From Haliotis asinina (lineage: Eukaryota; Mollusca; Gastropoda; Lepetellida; Haliotidae), in NCBI RefSeq assembly GCF_037392515.1, contig NC_090292.1:45807747-45871746 (forward strand): a DNA stretch of 64,000 bases, given 5' to 3'. Positions 34,601-47,052 of the stretch are shown piece by piece. Numbering within the stretch: position 1 is the stretch's first letter; every line of letters begins with the position of its first letter. The notes under the pieces were generated by a model. It worked only from the letters and a program-made list of their open reading frames with translations. It did not search any database and was not told the origin of the DNA. The translations under genes were made by a program, and so were the position numbers.

Positions 34601-36034
34601 AAGTCAAATTGCAACCTTTGTTCTTTTTGTGGCTGCCATTCACTCCTGATCGACACATCGTTATTTGGCTATTTTGTATGTATTTGTTTTCACGCACATT
34701 GTCTCTTTTCCTTCACTTAAGCTATGTACCATGTTAACCAGCTTGACGGCAATCAAATAAGCCTTGCTGGTCTATCTGACCAAGTCTGTTTACATGAAGA
34801 AAATACGGTCAAGCCCCAAAACTACATAAGACAACTGTTGTCTGTGAGAAATATGGGTCTTTACAAATGAAAACTGAATTCCATCGCTCTAGGTCACACG
34901 TAAACGTGAACTCACTCTGCACTTGCATAACCGCGTGACAAAGAACATATTTGTGACAGCAACCTATATTTAAGAAGAACAAAAGTCTAAACGACAATAA
35001 AGATGCAGGCTACACAACGGGGCAAAGAGAGGTCAGCATTTAACAGTTAATGAGCGCTGAATAGAAACCATAAATTAGTGTTGAACATTGGACGACTTCA
35101 AGACGGGGTTAACCTAAAGGGAATAGATGAGCCAAGTGGAAGGTAGCAGGTAATACCACTAGTAGATAAACGCAAGAGGGATTGACTATTTGAGATGAGA
35201 ACGAACAAATGGAAACCAGAACAAAGTCGTTAACTCCGACATGATAATGCATGAAGTACAGACAACGATGATCAAAACAGTAGGTCCCATGCACTTGACA
35301 GGTTGACCCCCTGGTCGCGATTCATGATTGGTTGGCGTCTCCTGATGTCAGTGGCTTCTGGCAATTATCTTTCACCTGTCCCAAATGATCAGTCATTGTC
35401 GTTCTTTCGCCCATTACAGCTTGCTAGATATCTCACAGTGGGAGAGCGAGAGAATCACAATTCATTCATTCATTCATTCATTCATTCATTCGTGAAAATA
35501 ATTGCTTCATTCGTGAAAATAATTGCTTCTCTACTTTGAAATACATTATTAACTGTACTGTGTTACATTTGATGGAGCTTATCTTATGTAAGTCTTCGGC
35601 TTGTCCAAATCCACATTTATGTTATGTTTATATTTCTTGAATAAACAATGTTGATAAAAACAGAGATATGTGTTGTCCTGATGCTAATTAGAAGATATGT
35701 AAATGTATGATAGGAATATTCATATTTGAATGCATCGTTTTGTTTGTGTTTGATTTTGCAATATGATATTGTGCACGTATCTCACTTGTTCGGCCTGTTT
35801 GCCAATCCGTTTTGCTCGTTTGTGATGTAGTTCTAATATATTTTGTTTATTTTGAATAAATGCTGTATAAATCATACAAGAGACCTGTATGATTTATATG
35901 CAGTATAGCTTAGTTGGCTGCAGAAATGTCAATTTACCATCATTTTACATGCATGCATTTTAGATCCAGTTAACCATTTTTGAGCTAGTTTGGGGTTAAC
36001 TGTTGCCATCATTTTCACTTAAGGGTGATTTTGC
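34601..36034. other. Transposon interior, no gene recognised
   Basis: Unique sequence with a (CATT)n microsatellite at 35460-35492. No frame with recognisable motifs. TGTATGATTTATA / TATAAATCATACA (about 35870-35900) is a short inverted pair. Confidence 0.45.
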
Positions 36035-36038
36035 TTAA

Positions 36039-37306
36039 AGGTCGCATGCAACGTAAAGCACAACTTTGCAGATTCTGGTACCTTTCGGTATGCACTTACC
36101 GAAACAAATCATCAAAAATGCCAATTCAACCTATAAAGTTGGAAAAAAAACGCGATGAAAAAAAAGCCCGCGAAATCGGAGTTCAAACGTTTCACTAAAT
36201 TCCCACCAGCGCTGGGGGAAAACTGGTTTCAACAGCTGTGCTGCGTCAATAACGCATGCGCAGTGAATAGGTTCGCGGAGCTTGAAACAGTATGCATGCC
36301 CAGCGTCTGGGTTCGTGAGCAGTAGTCTAATCTTGGTTGTGTACACAAACAAGTAAATAATCTACTCGTTACGTAAAAAACTTGTTGATTGTGGTAAGCA
36401 GTCTCTGTCACAGAGAAAGCTCAGTGTCTGGTTTATTCACACCTATATGTCTGCCTGCCCGTCTGCTAAAGACAACATGCAATACACAGCTTCAATCATT
36501 GACCACGTGCAATTTGAACTTAACACCTATCAGACTATACGACATAAAGAAAATAAGTTGATTCATGACTCGTGCCCCCGAGTCCCGTCTCTGCCACATT
36601 ATGTAATTAGGCACGTGTGATACACATGGCATGTTTTTATGTCTGTGGGTTGCAAACAAACTACATTCATTTTTTCCGGATGACTGGATCTGACGGAAAC
36701 TGGTGCAAACTCTTGTCAGTTTCAAGTCCTGCTTTGTACTTGGATGAATGACAGATTCCAGCCACGCAGTAGTTTACCATCTCTACTGACATGATTTTTT
36801 ATTGGATCGAGCGCAAATTCAGAGAACATGTATTTTCCAAACCCAACATCTCTACATACATTCTTCATGGATAACGACTTCTTTTAGTGTATATGATTGT
36901 GTTTGACAACAGTATATGAATCCATTCTGAAATGACGCATCAAGTACACAAACAGAAGTTGGTGTCTATAAAGAATCTTACTTTCTTGTGACTGGTTATA
37001 CTTCTAAAATGCCCATCAAACAGATCATCTTTCTGTACACACAATGTATATCAGCAAATGAAACAGCCAATCGGAAGCCGTCGTTGCACTTGAGTGCATA
37101 TCCACCCACTATGACTGGGTTCGGTCTCCCGTGGGCTTTGTTTCGGGGGAAGTAAGCCGAAGTGCAAAATATTGCACTTTTGAATCGCGATTGTACGCTT
37201 ATAATTTTCTTTATTTGTTTTTTTAAAGCAGCAATGTATATTATATGTTATGAATAAGTGATAAATGTGTTTTAATTATGCTTGATTTTTTGGTTGCATG
37301 TGACCT
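36039..37306. mobile_element. 1.27-kb TTAA-flanked DNA transposon, nested
   Basis: Termini AGGTCGCATGCAAC and (reverse complement) AGGTCACATGCAAC form a 14-bp inverted repeat with one mismatch. TTAA lies at 36035-36038 and 37307-37310. No transposase domain in any frame, so non-autonomous. The termini differ from the other TTAA element at 11224, so two families are present. Confidence 0.85.
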
Positions 37307-37856
37307 TTAACAACTAATGGCCGAGGCATACATTGTGAGTATATAATATACATGTATCAAACTATAATATGTCGTAGCAATCCTAATACGATACCACAAA
37401 AATTGACCGATTTGCACGAGAAAATGTACGATATTGAAACCACAAGTGAGTTAAAAAGTGTATTACTGTCATCAAACACACTTAAGTTTGATGTGTTTGA
37501 TCAAACGCCTCAGACTTTGTTGCTGTGATGTGAATGCTTACATGCTTGAGAGCTACCTTTCAGTAGATCCATCCTGCTCCCGTGGTACTTCATTACTTGT
37601 CTTAATGATTCCAACATCACATGTCACGTGTAGTTTTGTGTGCATGGATATTATTTATATTCTGTCTTTAAACATGTCAAACTCATAAACCGTGAAATCT
37701 GCCCATACTTATATAAGAAAAATCTCATAGTTTTTTTAATGATCCATGGTGTTAAATAAGCAAGTTGTTTGTTCACCTATTATGCTGTATATATAAAGGA
37801 TACTAAACGACCTTCAGTGCAATACCATTTTTATTAAACGAGTTTAGTATTTTGTT

Positions 37857-38082
37857 TATTACTCGCCAACATAATTTGACAGAAACTGCGGCGAAATTGC
37901 CTACAGTGTGATGACACTCAGCTTTCAAGTCAAGCAAGGTCTAGTAAAATCGCGACATCAATATTAGCATTGTGACATCACAACTTTGAACCATTTTGAC
38001 GTCATACGTCAAGCGGCATTACACTATTGTAATATTGAAGTGAAGATATTACACTGCAGTATCTTCAACGGGCGAGTAATAA
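37857..38082. mobile_element. 226-bp MITE
   Basis: Terminal inverted repeat TTATTACTCGCC at 37857-37868 and GGCGAGTAATAA at 38071-38082. Interior non-coding with TGACATCA/TGACGTCA motifs. Superfamily not determined; the TA-rich ends fit a TA-target element but no duplication beyond the repeat is certain. Confidence 0.7.
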
Positions 38083-40489
38083 CATTCAATATGTGTTGTT
38101 TCCATGCACTAATGTAATGGAAAGGCATTCCGATAGGATACTGCTGCTTGTTTGCCAATCCTCGTTCAACGTATTTTAAATAAAAAATGTTTACAACATA
38201 TTCGGTAAGTATTATCCATACACTTTGTCAACTGATTTTTACCCTTGCAATCATGATAATTCTTATATATTATATCCCGGGGAGATTTAGTTACTTACAT
38301 CAGTTATGACCTTATAAATGATTCGAGTCGGTTAAAGAAATACTCACCAGGAAATGGTACTCCCGTGTTTATGGTTTCATGTGGACGTTTGTCCACGTAG
38401 TCTTTTGCCATAAACTCTTTTAAACTTCAAACAAATACTTGGTACCCTTTACCCTTTATAATCCTGTTTTGGCCAATAAAGAGGTCACCGATGGGTGACT
38501 AATTAATACATAGTTACTGTAAAATTAGTGAAATTCAGTTTCTATTCCGACACTAGGTGAGTGCTAGAACAGAACGATAAAGATCGAGTGACGCTGGATG
38601 AGCATATACTTGACAATCAAAGTCGTACCACATATACAAATTATTTCAGAGACATTGACACTATGTTGATGTAATCATGCTCTGTCTGTCTTCTGTCAAA
38701 ACACATCAAACGTTACACTTACAAACACAACATACGAGAGTTACAATATATATTTTAGGGGATTTTAACATATGTTTATTCATGGCAGTACACAAGTTAT
38801 GAATGGATTGGCCAGCAAGCTCCGGGAGCTGATATGAAGGCCGGAGCTATATGAAAATACATATGCCCGTAAACATATAAAAGGTGACAAAATATTCAAA
38901 CAGTTCTTATTTATCAGCAATCAGTATAAGGATAATACATGCATATCGATTCGATTCTAGTCGTTTCTAGAGAAGAGGTGTTTGAATGGATTACATAATT
39001 CATCATGCGAATAAGGTCTCAGTATGTGGGCGAAGGACCTTTCTACTCGCCCTACGACCTACTTAAGTGATGTCCACACCGTACAATGTATACCAAATAA
39101 AGCTTATTCACCTCTGAGTGATAAAATGGTGATAACCCAAATCAGGTCATAAATGCATTTTCTTTCTGTGTGTAGTTAGTAGCTAACTTATCCTTTGATC
39201 CGTCGGTGGCGTGAATTTGTAAATCACACCTTCCATCTCACTTGCATAATTACATCCCCATATACACAAGGGTGGGCAATCCCGATTAAACAATGACCGG
39301 TGACACTGATTAGTGACAATATCTTACTTGCCTTTAATTGATTGGGTAAGACAATATATAAACTGAAACCTTCAGTGGAATACTATTGAGACACATGGAA
39401 GTTTCTACATCATACTCCATAGCCAGCAGAACAGTTATCCACCGGATGACAAGAGCCTTCAGTGAGAGAACCCAAGTAACCAGTTCTTCGTCTGGAATAA
39501 GGAACTTTCTGTAAGAAGTCAACAGCTATCATTTTCTCGTGCAAGAAACTGCAGGTAAGTTTTTAATCTTTACCTATGACACTTTTCCTCATAATTTTAT
39601 TCAGCTTACAACATGTTTTGTTTCTATAATTAGCACCACATTATATACTAGTAGGTACATTATATACAATAATAACACATGATGCTAAGCGCATAAGCAG
39701 TGTCTCCTCACATATAAGACGAGTACCAAATGCCAGGTATTCAAACTGCAATGCAATTTCCATTTGCAGAAAGTATACGAGTCATTCTCAAAAATTGCAG
39801 CTATTAGGCGTACAAATGATAGCACAATTCAAACACAAAATAATGAATCTCTGTTTTCCCAAATGGCAAGCTACATTGTTATGGTTTACATATTAATATT
39901 TATTTCAATATTGTCATGAAAGGTAATTAAACTAATTATATCTAGACCACAATGTTTTTTTCCTGTGACAACTTGAATATTTATATTTTTCTTAAAAATA
40001 CATTGATACTTGAAGATAGTGTATTGTAAATTCTACCTTACCTGTTATTTTGTAACACACACTTAAACATTCAGTTAAAATGAATGTATGTTTATGAAAT
40101 AAACCTGTTCTACGTTGTGTCAGATGAAAAAGTGAAATCTTCTAGTACTGTTCAATGCTCTTGATATTCGTAAATGAAATTTAGTGTAGAGCATGTTAGG
40201 TTTCTGCATCTGGATACATGACAAAATGCATATCCCTTGTTACGAAAAGGAATGAAATAAAAAAAATATTTGGTCCTACATCTTTCACATACAGGTCAAA
40301 TATGTTTGCAAGTAATACAGATAGTTTCAAAACCTAAAACAAAATGTTGGGGTGTATTTCAGGTGAGTGAAAAATATGGCATATTGCCGATCTGATCTGA
40401 TTAGCCATTGATGCTTGATATTATTACTTGACAATACTGGAAAGGTGTTTTAGAACGCTTTGTGACAGGGCAGTGTGACAGTGTCAGTT
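38083..40489. other. Transposon interior, nothing recognised
   Basis: AT-rich sequence without recognisable coding frames, repeats or terminal inverted repeats. Only short frames (for example 39334-39522, minus) occur. Confidence 0.45.
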
Positions 40490-40499
40490 AACATTTTTG

Positions 40500-41107
40500 T
40501 AATGGCCATTCCATTCCCCACATGCAGTAAGATATCTGAATTAATTATTAATGTGAACAAAAATGTTTCAAAGTAGATTTATTCAAAGGATAGCTGATGT
40601 TCACACGTGTTCTCGCGATACTTCCTTTAACATGTTTTGGGAGGGAAGGCCGCAGTCTGTCATTTATTCTTTCATTCATCTACATATGTACTTCTTTACA
40701 GTATTCATTTTCTTTCTTTCTTTCATTCATTCACATAATTCTTGCTCTTAATTCTGACTATAATCCTTCCATTCATTCATTGTAAAATTCCGACTGATAC
40801 AATAAACTGGCTGAATGAATGAATTATAGTTACAATTACGAGCAAGAATTATATGTGAGTGAATGAAAGAAATAAAGAAAAAGAATAAGGCAAGAAGTAT
40901 TAATGAATGAAAGAATAAATGATAAATGATACACCACGGCCATTCCTCCGAAAACATGTTAAAGTTCGCTGGAACAAATGAAATATCTCTATAACAAGTA
41001 TTGACATCAGCTGTCCTCTTTAAAATATCTACTGTGAGACATTTCTGTTTACATTAATAATTAATTTAGATATCTTATTGCATGTGAGGAATGGCATAAC
41101 TATTCCA
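40500..41107. repeat. ~300-bp-arm fold-back palindrome
   Basis: The left arm (~40500-40795) and right arm (~40808-41107) are complementary along their length: GATATCTGAATTAATTATTA pairs with TAATAATTAATTTAGATATC, and TTAACATGTTTTGGGAGG with CCTCCGAAAACATGTTAA. They meet near CCGACTGATACAATAAACTG. The arms have diverged by roughly 15-20% by eye. CATT/GAAT-rich stretches are part of the arms. Confidence 0.8.
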
Positions 41108-41734
41108 GGTTTGTCAAATAATAAGAGCCTCAAGAAAGAAAGAAGTTTTAACCTTCAAGAAGCAGTAGCGGATCAGATCGATCACAAAACTTAAAGCTGT
41201 ATTTGAAAGATGTTTTAGAATAATAAGTAGAAACACTGAAACAACGCGATGTAATATTTCGATGGCTGATCATATCAAATCAGAGATATGTCAGATTTTT
41301 CACACACCTCAAATGCACCCTAACATTTACTAGAAACACCTAACTATAACTAGAAACACTCACACAACGCCGTGCAGAGCAGGTCGGCGATAGGTCATAT
41401 TTCAAAAACACCTCAAAAACACCCTAACATAAGTCCTAAAACTATCACTATTACTTGCAAATACCTCCCAACCAACGGTATGTTTCCCATTAAACGAATG
41501 AGTGAGAGAAGTGTTTATCCGCACAGTCCATTTTCGCGGTGAATCGAGAATAGAAGCCAGTGAGCTATAACAGGGATAGGTCACTCGCTTGCTTTCTTTA
41601 CCATTTATACTAATAAACGTGTGCCTCGTCATGCTCAAACGCGCACAGTGACATGGCTCGTTCCCAGTGCAACTTCAGTTGTGTTTAACCAGGGAGACTA
41701 TACAGAGTATATACGTTGTAGATTTCAGAACTTC

Positions 41735-41950
41735 AGTCATTTTATTGTATCAGTCGGAATTTTACAATGGATGAATTATAGTAACAATTAAGAGCAAGAA
41801 TTATGTGAATGAATCAATGAAATAAAGAAGAAGAATAGAAGAAAGAAGTGCATATGTGAATGAATGGAAGATTAAATGATACACTGCGGCCCTCCCTCCC
41901 AAAACATGTTAAAGAACACAAAAATATCGCGAGAACACGTGTTAACAAAG
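41735..41950 (-). repeat. Third copy of the fold-back arm
   Basis: From TTATTGTATCAGTCGGAATT to ATATCGCGAGAACACGTGTT: same orientation as the right arm at 40808-41107 and inverse of 40596-40795. Its CGCGAGAACACGTGT end pairs with ACACGTGTTCTCGCG at ~40604. Confidence 0.8.
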
Positions 41951-43050
41951 TTAAGAACAGGCAATTTAGCAAGTAGCACATCGCAGGGTGGGGTCAATAG
42001 AAGAGTATGATCAACAAATTGTAAACAGGCTGATAGAATGCAAAGAGAATAGTGAGCAAAGTGAACAGCTAATTTACAGATTTCACCTATAAATCAACTG
42101 CAACTGTCGAAACCCACTTCATCCCCATCCAATAAGCTTGTTTATTCTGAACGATGTAGCGCGATATGATGTTGTTTACACATCAGATCGGTACCAGTTT
42201 GACGTGTGGTCATGGCTTAAGTAACATAGCGATTATATACTGGACAAAATACGTTAGGGATGCTGCTATTTTTATGACTGATATATTTTATGAGTGCGTT
42301 CATGAATTAATAGATCATTATTTAAAATTTACAAATACTCCTACCTGATTTTGTCCAGTATGTACATTTGTACCATTACATGAGTCATTAAAGCGTAATT
42401 TATGCCATTATAAATGTCGTTATTTTCGTGAATTTGGATTTGTGAACAAGCATAACTGCTTACGGAAACACCGCTCCATGCTACATAATGTACAGCATGA
42501 AGTAGAGGATTCGAAGTCATATATATTGACCACAATACGTTTAAATTAATACAGATACTATCACATAAAATTATTCTAGTCATAGACTGGAGAGTTACAT
42601 TTGGATGTGTCAAATGATCATCATTCACATATAGATATATAAACTGACAGCATATCACAAAACAATATGCAATAAACCACATTCAACACAACTTTCACCG
42701 CTTGTACATAGAACACTGTTGACGAATCTCACATGTATTAGAGATAATCACATCACCACATGTCGAATAAATTTCCAAGACATTTGCAAGCTTGTAAGTG
42801 TAGACATCCTTGGCAGGGTAGGGGCAGCTGTATTTGTCCACGTATTCAAAACGTATTATATATGATTTTACATGCTTTCACTTTTACCTTTGCATCAATG
42901 CATGTCTAAATTCACAAGTAAGATGTGTTTTTTTCCAGTGTTGTCCAAGATGTCCGCATATTGATGCCGAAGGAAGTTTTTCACTGATCTCGACTTTGTG
43001 CAAGTTGCGCGGACATTTTCAACCATGCAAATATTCGTTGTAACAGTTTT
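41951..43050. other. Region upstream of the transposase gene
   Basis: Mostly AT-rich and unrecognised. Near the right end, TGTTTTTTTCCAG at about 42938 is a good splice acceptor leading into a Cys-rich stretch (CCPRCPHIDAEGSF), possibly a missing 5' exon of the transposase gene; the frame closes before 43051. Confidence 0.35.
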
Positions 43051-44004
43051 GTGCTGCCTGACTTTGAACTGCAACGCAACAGGAAACGATTACACGCATT
43101 GAGGAAACATATGATACTATTCTCTCACTTGTGCAAGGTACTTTTCAAACGCCAGAGAACCAGAGGTCAGCGAAACGCCATTGTCCGGTATTGGAGAAGG
43201 AAACAGGACTTCTCCGCAGGCACCGAGCCAAACAATATACTGCATTTTAGAGGGAAGCCAGTGGTGAAACGAACGGATGTTGCTAAGGTTGTCGAACATG
43301 CATTTCATAGTCAGAAATCAGCAGGATACCGAAAGCTATGGCATTTGGCAGCTGATTCTATGTCAGGACTTACGGAAAGATCCATACGGAGAGAACTACG
43401 CACGAAAGAGAAATATGCCATCCACACTGCCAAGTTTACAAATAAAGCTATCATCAGACCAGTCAGGGCAAAGTGTGTGCAATCCCACCATCAAGTGGAT
43501 CTCGTAGATTTCAGCAGAAATGCTGTTAGATGGCAAGGCAAAACTTATAAGTTTATACTGTCACTTGTGGATGTTTTCAGTAGATACACATGGCTTGTGG
43601 CGTTGCAAACAAAGAAGAGCAGGGGTGTAGCCAGTGCTTTACGCGTGATCTATGAAGAGCATGGCCCACCTAAGAAGTTGCAGATGGACCAAGGTGTCGA
43701 ATTTAAGGGGCATGTAAATGAACTTTGTAAAAACCTTAAAATAAAACCAATACGCAGTAGACCGTACCATCCCCAGTCTCAAGGAAAGGTGGAGAGATCA
43801 CACAGACAACTGAGAAAGAAGATAATGTATGACTTTGTAACTATGGGTGCCAAGGGTGTGAACTGGGCATCACATTTGCGGAGATATGCCTCAGTAATGA
43901 ATAATGAAAAGAAGGAATGTTTAGGTTGGCAGAGTCCATTTGAAGTGTACTTCGGAAGAAAATCCAACACATGGATTCAGATGACTTCAATGCTGATAGT
44001 GTGA
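43051..44004 (+). pseudogene. Ginger-like transposase, retroviral-type integrase core
   Basis: 317 codons. An N-terminal Arg/Lys-rich part is followed by the rve integrase fold: HHQVDLVDFS (first catalytic Asp), FILSLVDVFSRYTWLVALQT, LQMDQGVEFKG (second Asp) and RPYHPQSQGKVERSHRQLRK (Glu). 34 residues separate the second Asp and the Glu, close to the usual D35E spacing. A PFEVYFGRKSN stretch follows, as in Gypsy/Ginger integrases. I see no canonical HHCC zinc finger before the core. The catalytic triad is intact, but an indel at about 43965 moves the rest into another frame, so the gene as a whole is broken. Known role: cutting and joining transposon ends. Confidence 0.88.
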
Positions 44005-44399
44005 ATGAAAATATTCAAGAACCTAATGCCATGGACAGATTGAAGCAAAGTAAATACGCTACACAGACCAGAAAGCGTGCTGAAGTAGCGACAAAGAAAT
44101 CAAATAGACGCAGTGTGGCTAGACAATGAAGACTACATCCCCCGTCAGTGTACAGTGTTGGTGACGATGTATTATGCACATATAGTTCAAAAAAGGGAAA
44201 ACTGGCTCCCAAGAAACAGCACATTGTAAAAGGGAAAATACTTGCACGGAAGTTAAAATCATCGATGTATATGATTTCATTCACAAATCCTATAACAGGA
44301 GAAGAGCACACGTCTGAATGGATGTCAGTCGATAAGTTGTCAAGTTCCACAATTGATGCTGAAGTAAAACGAAAGCAAAGAGCGACGTCCAGATCATAA
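43971..44399 (+). pseudogene. Transposase continuation: linker and GPY/F-like module
   Basis: Second frame of the same gene: a charged linker beginning DSDDFNADSVNENIQEP, then YSVGDDVLCTYSS, HIVKGKILARKLKSS and HTSEWMSVDKLSS. The 'VGD-V...KG-I...W..V..L' pattern resembles the GPY/F or SH3/chromo-like module that follows Gypsy and Ginger integrases. In-frame stops TGA at 44127-44129 and TAA at 44397-44399 interrupt it. Confidence 0.6.
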
Positions 44400-44435
44400 C
44401 GCAGACAACACCGAGCGAAGTATCGTATACCACTG

Positions 44436-44936
44436 TTGGACACGGATAGACCATTTGCATCTATAGGTCACATCGTTTACGACCCCCCAGGAAACGGCGA
44501 CTGTCAGTTTGCAGCCTTATGTCACCTTTTAGCAAAGATTGGTATATTCCGTTCCTCTAGGACACTTCGGGAACAGGTAGTGAGTTATCTCATAGAGCAT
44601 CCCTATACACCAGATTGATTTCCCTTGGAACTTTATACCGGTGAAGAATGGGACACATATATAGCTGGTATGCTAGAAGCTGGTACCTACGGTGACCATA
44701 TAACACTACAAGCGGTCTCAGATATGTTTAATGTCAACATAATTGTGCATTCATCCCTTGGCATAGATGCAACAGTTAATATCGTTCCCACGGACAGTGT
44801 AGCCATCCACACCCTCAATCTTGGTCATTTTGGTGAAGAAGAAGGCGAACACTATCTTGCACTTCCAAATGAAGAGGAAGTACCAACATCCATTACGAAC
44901 ATAAACAACAGATGTGCCAAGACAGGAGTCTGTTAA
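44436..44936 (+). pseudogene. OTU-type cysteine protease domain of the transposase gene
   Basis: Same frame as the preceding module. The OTU signature NGDCQFAALCHLL supplies the catalytic Asp and Cys. Then RSSRTLREQVVSYL, a TGA at 44616-44618, YTGEEWDTYIAGML, TYGDHITLQAVSDMFNVNII and GEHYLAL with the catalytic His. All motifs are in family order and spacing (~150 residues). OTU enzymes cleave ubiquitin or related chains; in a transposon the domain might act as polyprotein protease or stabilise the transposase (inference). One stop interrupts it and a frame change near 44912 follows. Confidence 0.85.
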
Positions 44937-45855
44937 CAACAGTGACGATAAAGAATTCAATTCCCGTGATTCATCATCACCATGTGATGACCGCTGTTCA
45001 TCTGAATTCGAAGGAATCAGAGCGGAAAATTCAAGACAAAGCTTGTACGGAAAACGTACCAGCAACGAAGAACAAGGGCATTCTCCACACACTGAGCTGG
45101 AATCTGCTGACACTGAGCAGGAATCTACAGACACTGGGGAGTCAAAGCAAGTGTCTGATGACAACGGTAGTGATGAAGAAAAATGTGATGATTATGACTT
45201 GGACGGGAACAGAAAGGGCGAGTCAACAGAAACCATACACAGCGATGAAGAGCAAGATCATTGTTTGCTCACTGAACAAGGCTCTGGCACGACAAACAGC
45301 AGCGACAGAGAACAGAATGTCCCACGACAAGATAGTTCACCCATTGATCAGGAGCTTTTAGAAACGGAAGCAAGTGAAAATGCAACACCAACATGAGACC
45401 AGAATAGTAGCGACGAGGAAGTTCAAATCTCAAGCGAAGAAGATCTCAATATGGAAGGAATTGATTATGTTCCACAAGAATATGAACAAGCTGCTTTTGC
45501 TGACTTACCAAACGAAGTTGTGCGTCTTATTATTGAACTGTCTTTACAGAAAGCCCTTCAATCTTCTGGCCGATTATTGTGCAAAACAATATTATCTTTC
45601 TTGCAAGTTTCACATCAATTTCGTTCACATACTAAGTCATTTCTCCATCTGCGACCACGAATTTACTGCCCACATATCACCCTGGAAAGAATTGTAAGTG
45701 TGCGAAAACTAATAATGAACTATGGTAAAGGAAGCGGCGTAGCAATAGAACTCAAACGAATTGTGAGTCATATAAAGTGGATCAACGCGTGGTTAATTAC
45801 AGAAAAGAATCCGTGTGGGTGGTACACAATAAAAGACATATTTTGGAAAAAATAG
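44914..45855 (+). pseudogene. Acidic linker and F-box-like C-terminal segment
   Basis: In the third frame a ~160-residue Ser/Asp/Glu-rich stretch (SDEEQD, SDREQN, SSEEDLN) is cut by a TGA at 45394-45396. It is followed by FADLPNEVVRLIIELSL and ILSFLQVSHQFRSHTKSFL, which has the LP-E-L...L spacing of an F-box, then about 80 residues without recognised motif to a TAG at 45853-45855. F-box proteins recruit SCF ubiquitin ligases. The F-box reading is tentative; continuity with the OTU part rests on adjacency and matching frame repair. 45856-46430 downstream shows nothing. Confidence 0.5.
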
Positions 45856-46434
45856 TGTTTGAAAGACTCCATAGTATCATGTGTTGCTCAGCGTTATCGA
45901 AATTATTGGATTGACATGACATGTTGGAACCATGTAAATTTATGGTTTGGACGTAGTCCTGTTGCTGAAACATGATTTAAATGTCGCCATAACTCATCTC
46001 TGAGCAATGTAAGTATGAATGCATCGAGGAAATGCCTTGGGTGTATTTATTGATCATTGGAACATGATTGTGACCCATCACGTGAAATGGACACTTATTG
46101 CAAACTGAAAGAAGCACCTCACTAAAATCACTACAGTTTTCACTACACTACAATTTCATAGAATTCCACATATTTTCTTACAAATAACCGCACCAACCCC
46201 TCCACGTAAGTGATGGATTACATATGACAGACTTTGCAAGAGTCAGTAACTGTTGTCTGTTTTAGTTCTACATGAATGTACTCGGAGGTGACCACGGTAA
46301 TGTGGAACAAACAAAGGGCCTTTAATTTTGTTCATTGAAAATGTCATATATGCGTTTATGGATTCAATGTTTTGAAGTCGACTCACTATGTCAAAATACC
46401 TCATGTTTTCAACATATGTCATATTTGGGATTTC

Positions 46435-46598
46435 ACTTTCTTAGTAAAGTACAAATTCTAGTACTTTTTTCCGGTTGAGTCCCATCCGGGATTCGAACCC
46501 GCACCCTCAGAGTCAGGCACCTAATCGCCAGCACACAAAGTCAGCCGCCTAGCCCGCTCACCCACCGCGACTTCCACAAAAATGAAAGTCGGACAACT
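46435..46598 (-). mobile_element. tRNA-derived SINE, copy A
   Basis: On the minus strand: GTTGTCCGACTTTCATTTTT leader, then a tRNA-like head GCGGTGGGTGAGCGGG (box A) and GGGTTCGAATCCCGG (box B, GGTTCGAATCC), then body ending CTTTACTAAGAAAGTGAAAT. Inverse of copy C. Confidence 0.85.
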
Positions 46599-46714
46599 GG
46601 CAGTCTAGACTGCGTACTTTGTGTACCCCTCTGATGAGTGTAAAGTGGCACGGCTCCCACGGCCGAAAGCTATGATTACACGATGCCATTTAGAAAGTGG
46701 TCAAATGCAACATA

Positions 46715-46821
46715 TGTCATATTTGGGATTTCACTTTCTTAGTAAAGTACAAATTCTAGTACTTTTTTCGGTTGAGTCCCATCCGGGATTCGAACCCGCA
46801 CCCTCAGAGTCAGGCACCTAA
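46715..46821 (-). mobile_element. tRNA-derived SINE, truncated copy B
   Basis: Contains box B (GGTTCGAATCC on the minus strand) and the 3' body but breaks off before box A, at TTAGGTGCCTGACTCTGAG. Preceded by CAAATGCAACATATGTCATA, also found at ~46827. Confidence 0.85.
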
Positions 46822-46875
46822 GTAGTCAAATGCAACATATGTCATATTTGGGATTTCACTTTCTTAGTAAAGTAA

Positions 46876-47052
46876 AGTTGTCCGACTTTCATTTTTGTGG
46901 AAGTCGCGGTGGCTGAGCGGGCTAGGCGGCTGACTTTGTGTGCTGGCGATTAGGTGCCTGACTCTGAGTGTGCGGGTTCGAATCCCGGATGGGACTCAAC
47001 CGAAAAAAAGTACTAGAATTTGTCCTTTACTAAGAAAGTGAAATCCCAAATA
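46876..47052 (+). mobile_element. tRNA-derived SINE, copy C
   Basis: Plus strand: GTCGCGGTGGCTGAGCGGGC with box A TGGCTGAGCGG, then GGTTCGAATCCCGGATGGGA with box B, and the same tail as copy A. It resembles a class II (Leu/Ser-like) tRNA head. No separate functional tRNA is claimed, since acceptor pairing is poor and the sequence recurs. Confidence 0.88.

Noticed and set aside
46905..46995. A functional tRNA-Leu/Ser gene
   Set aside because: Box A and box B are present, but the same sequence recurs three times with a SINE body, and acceptor-stem pairing is not convincing.
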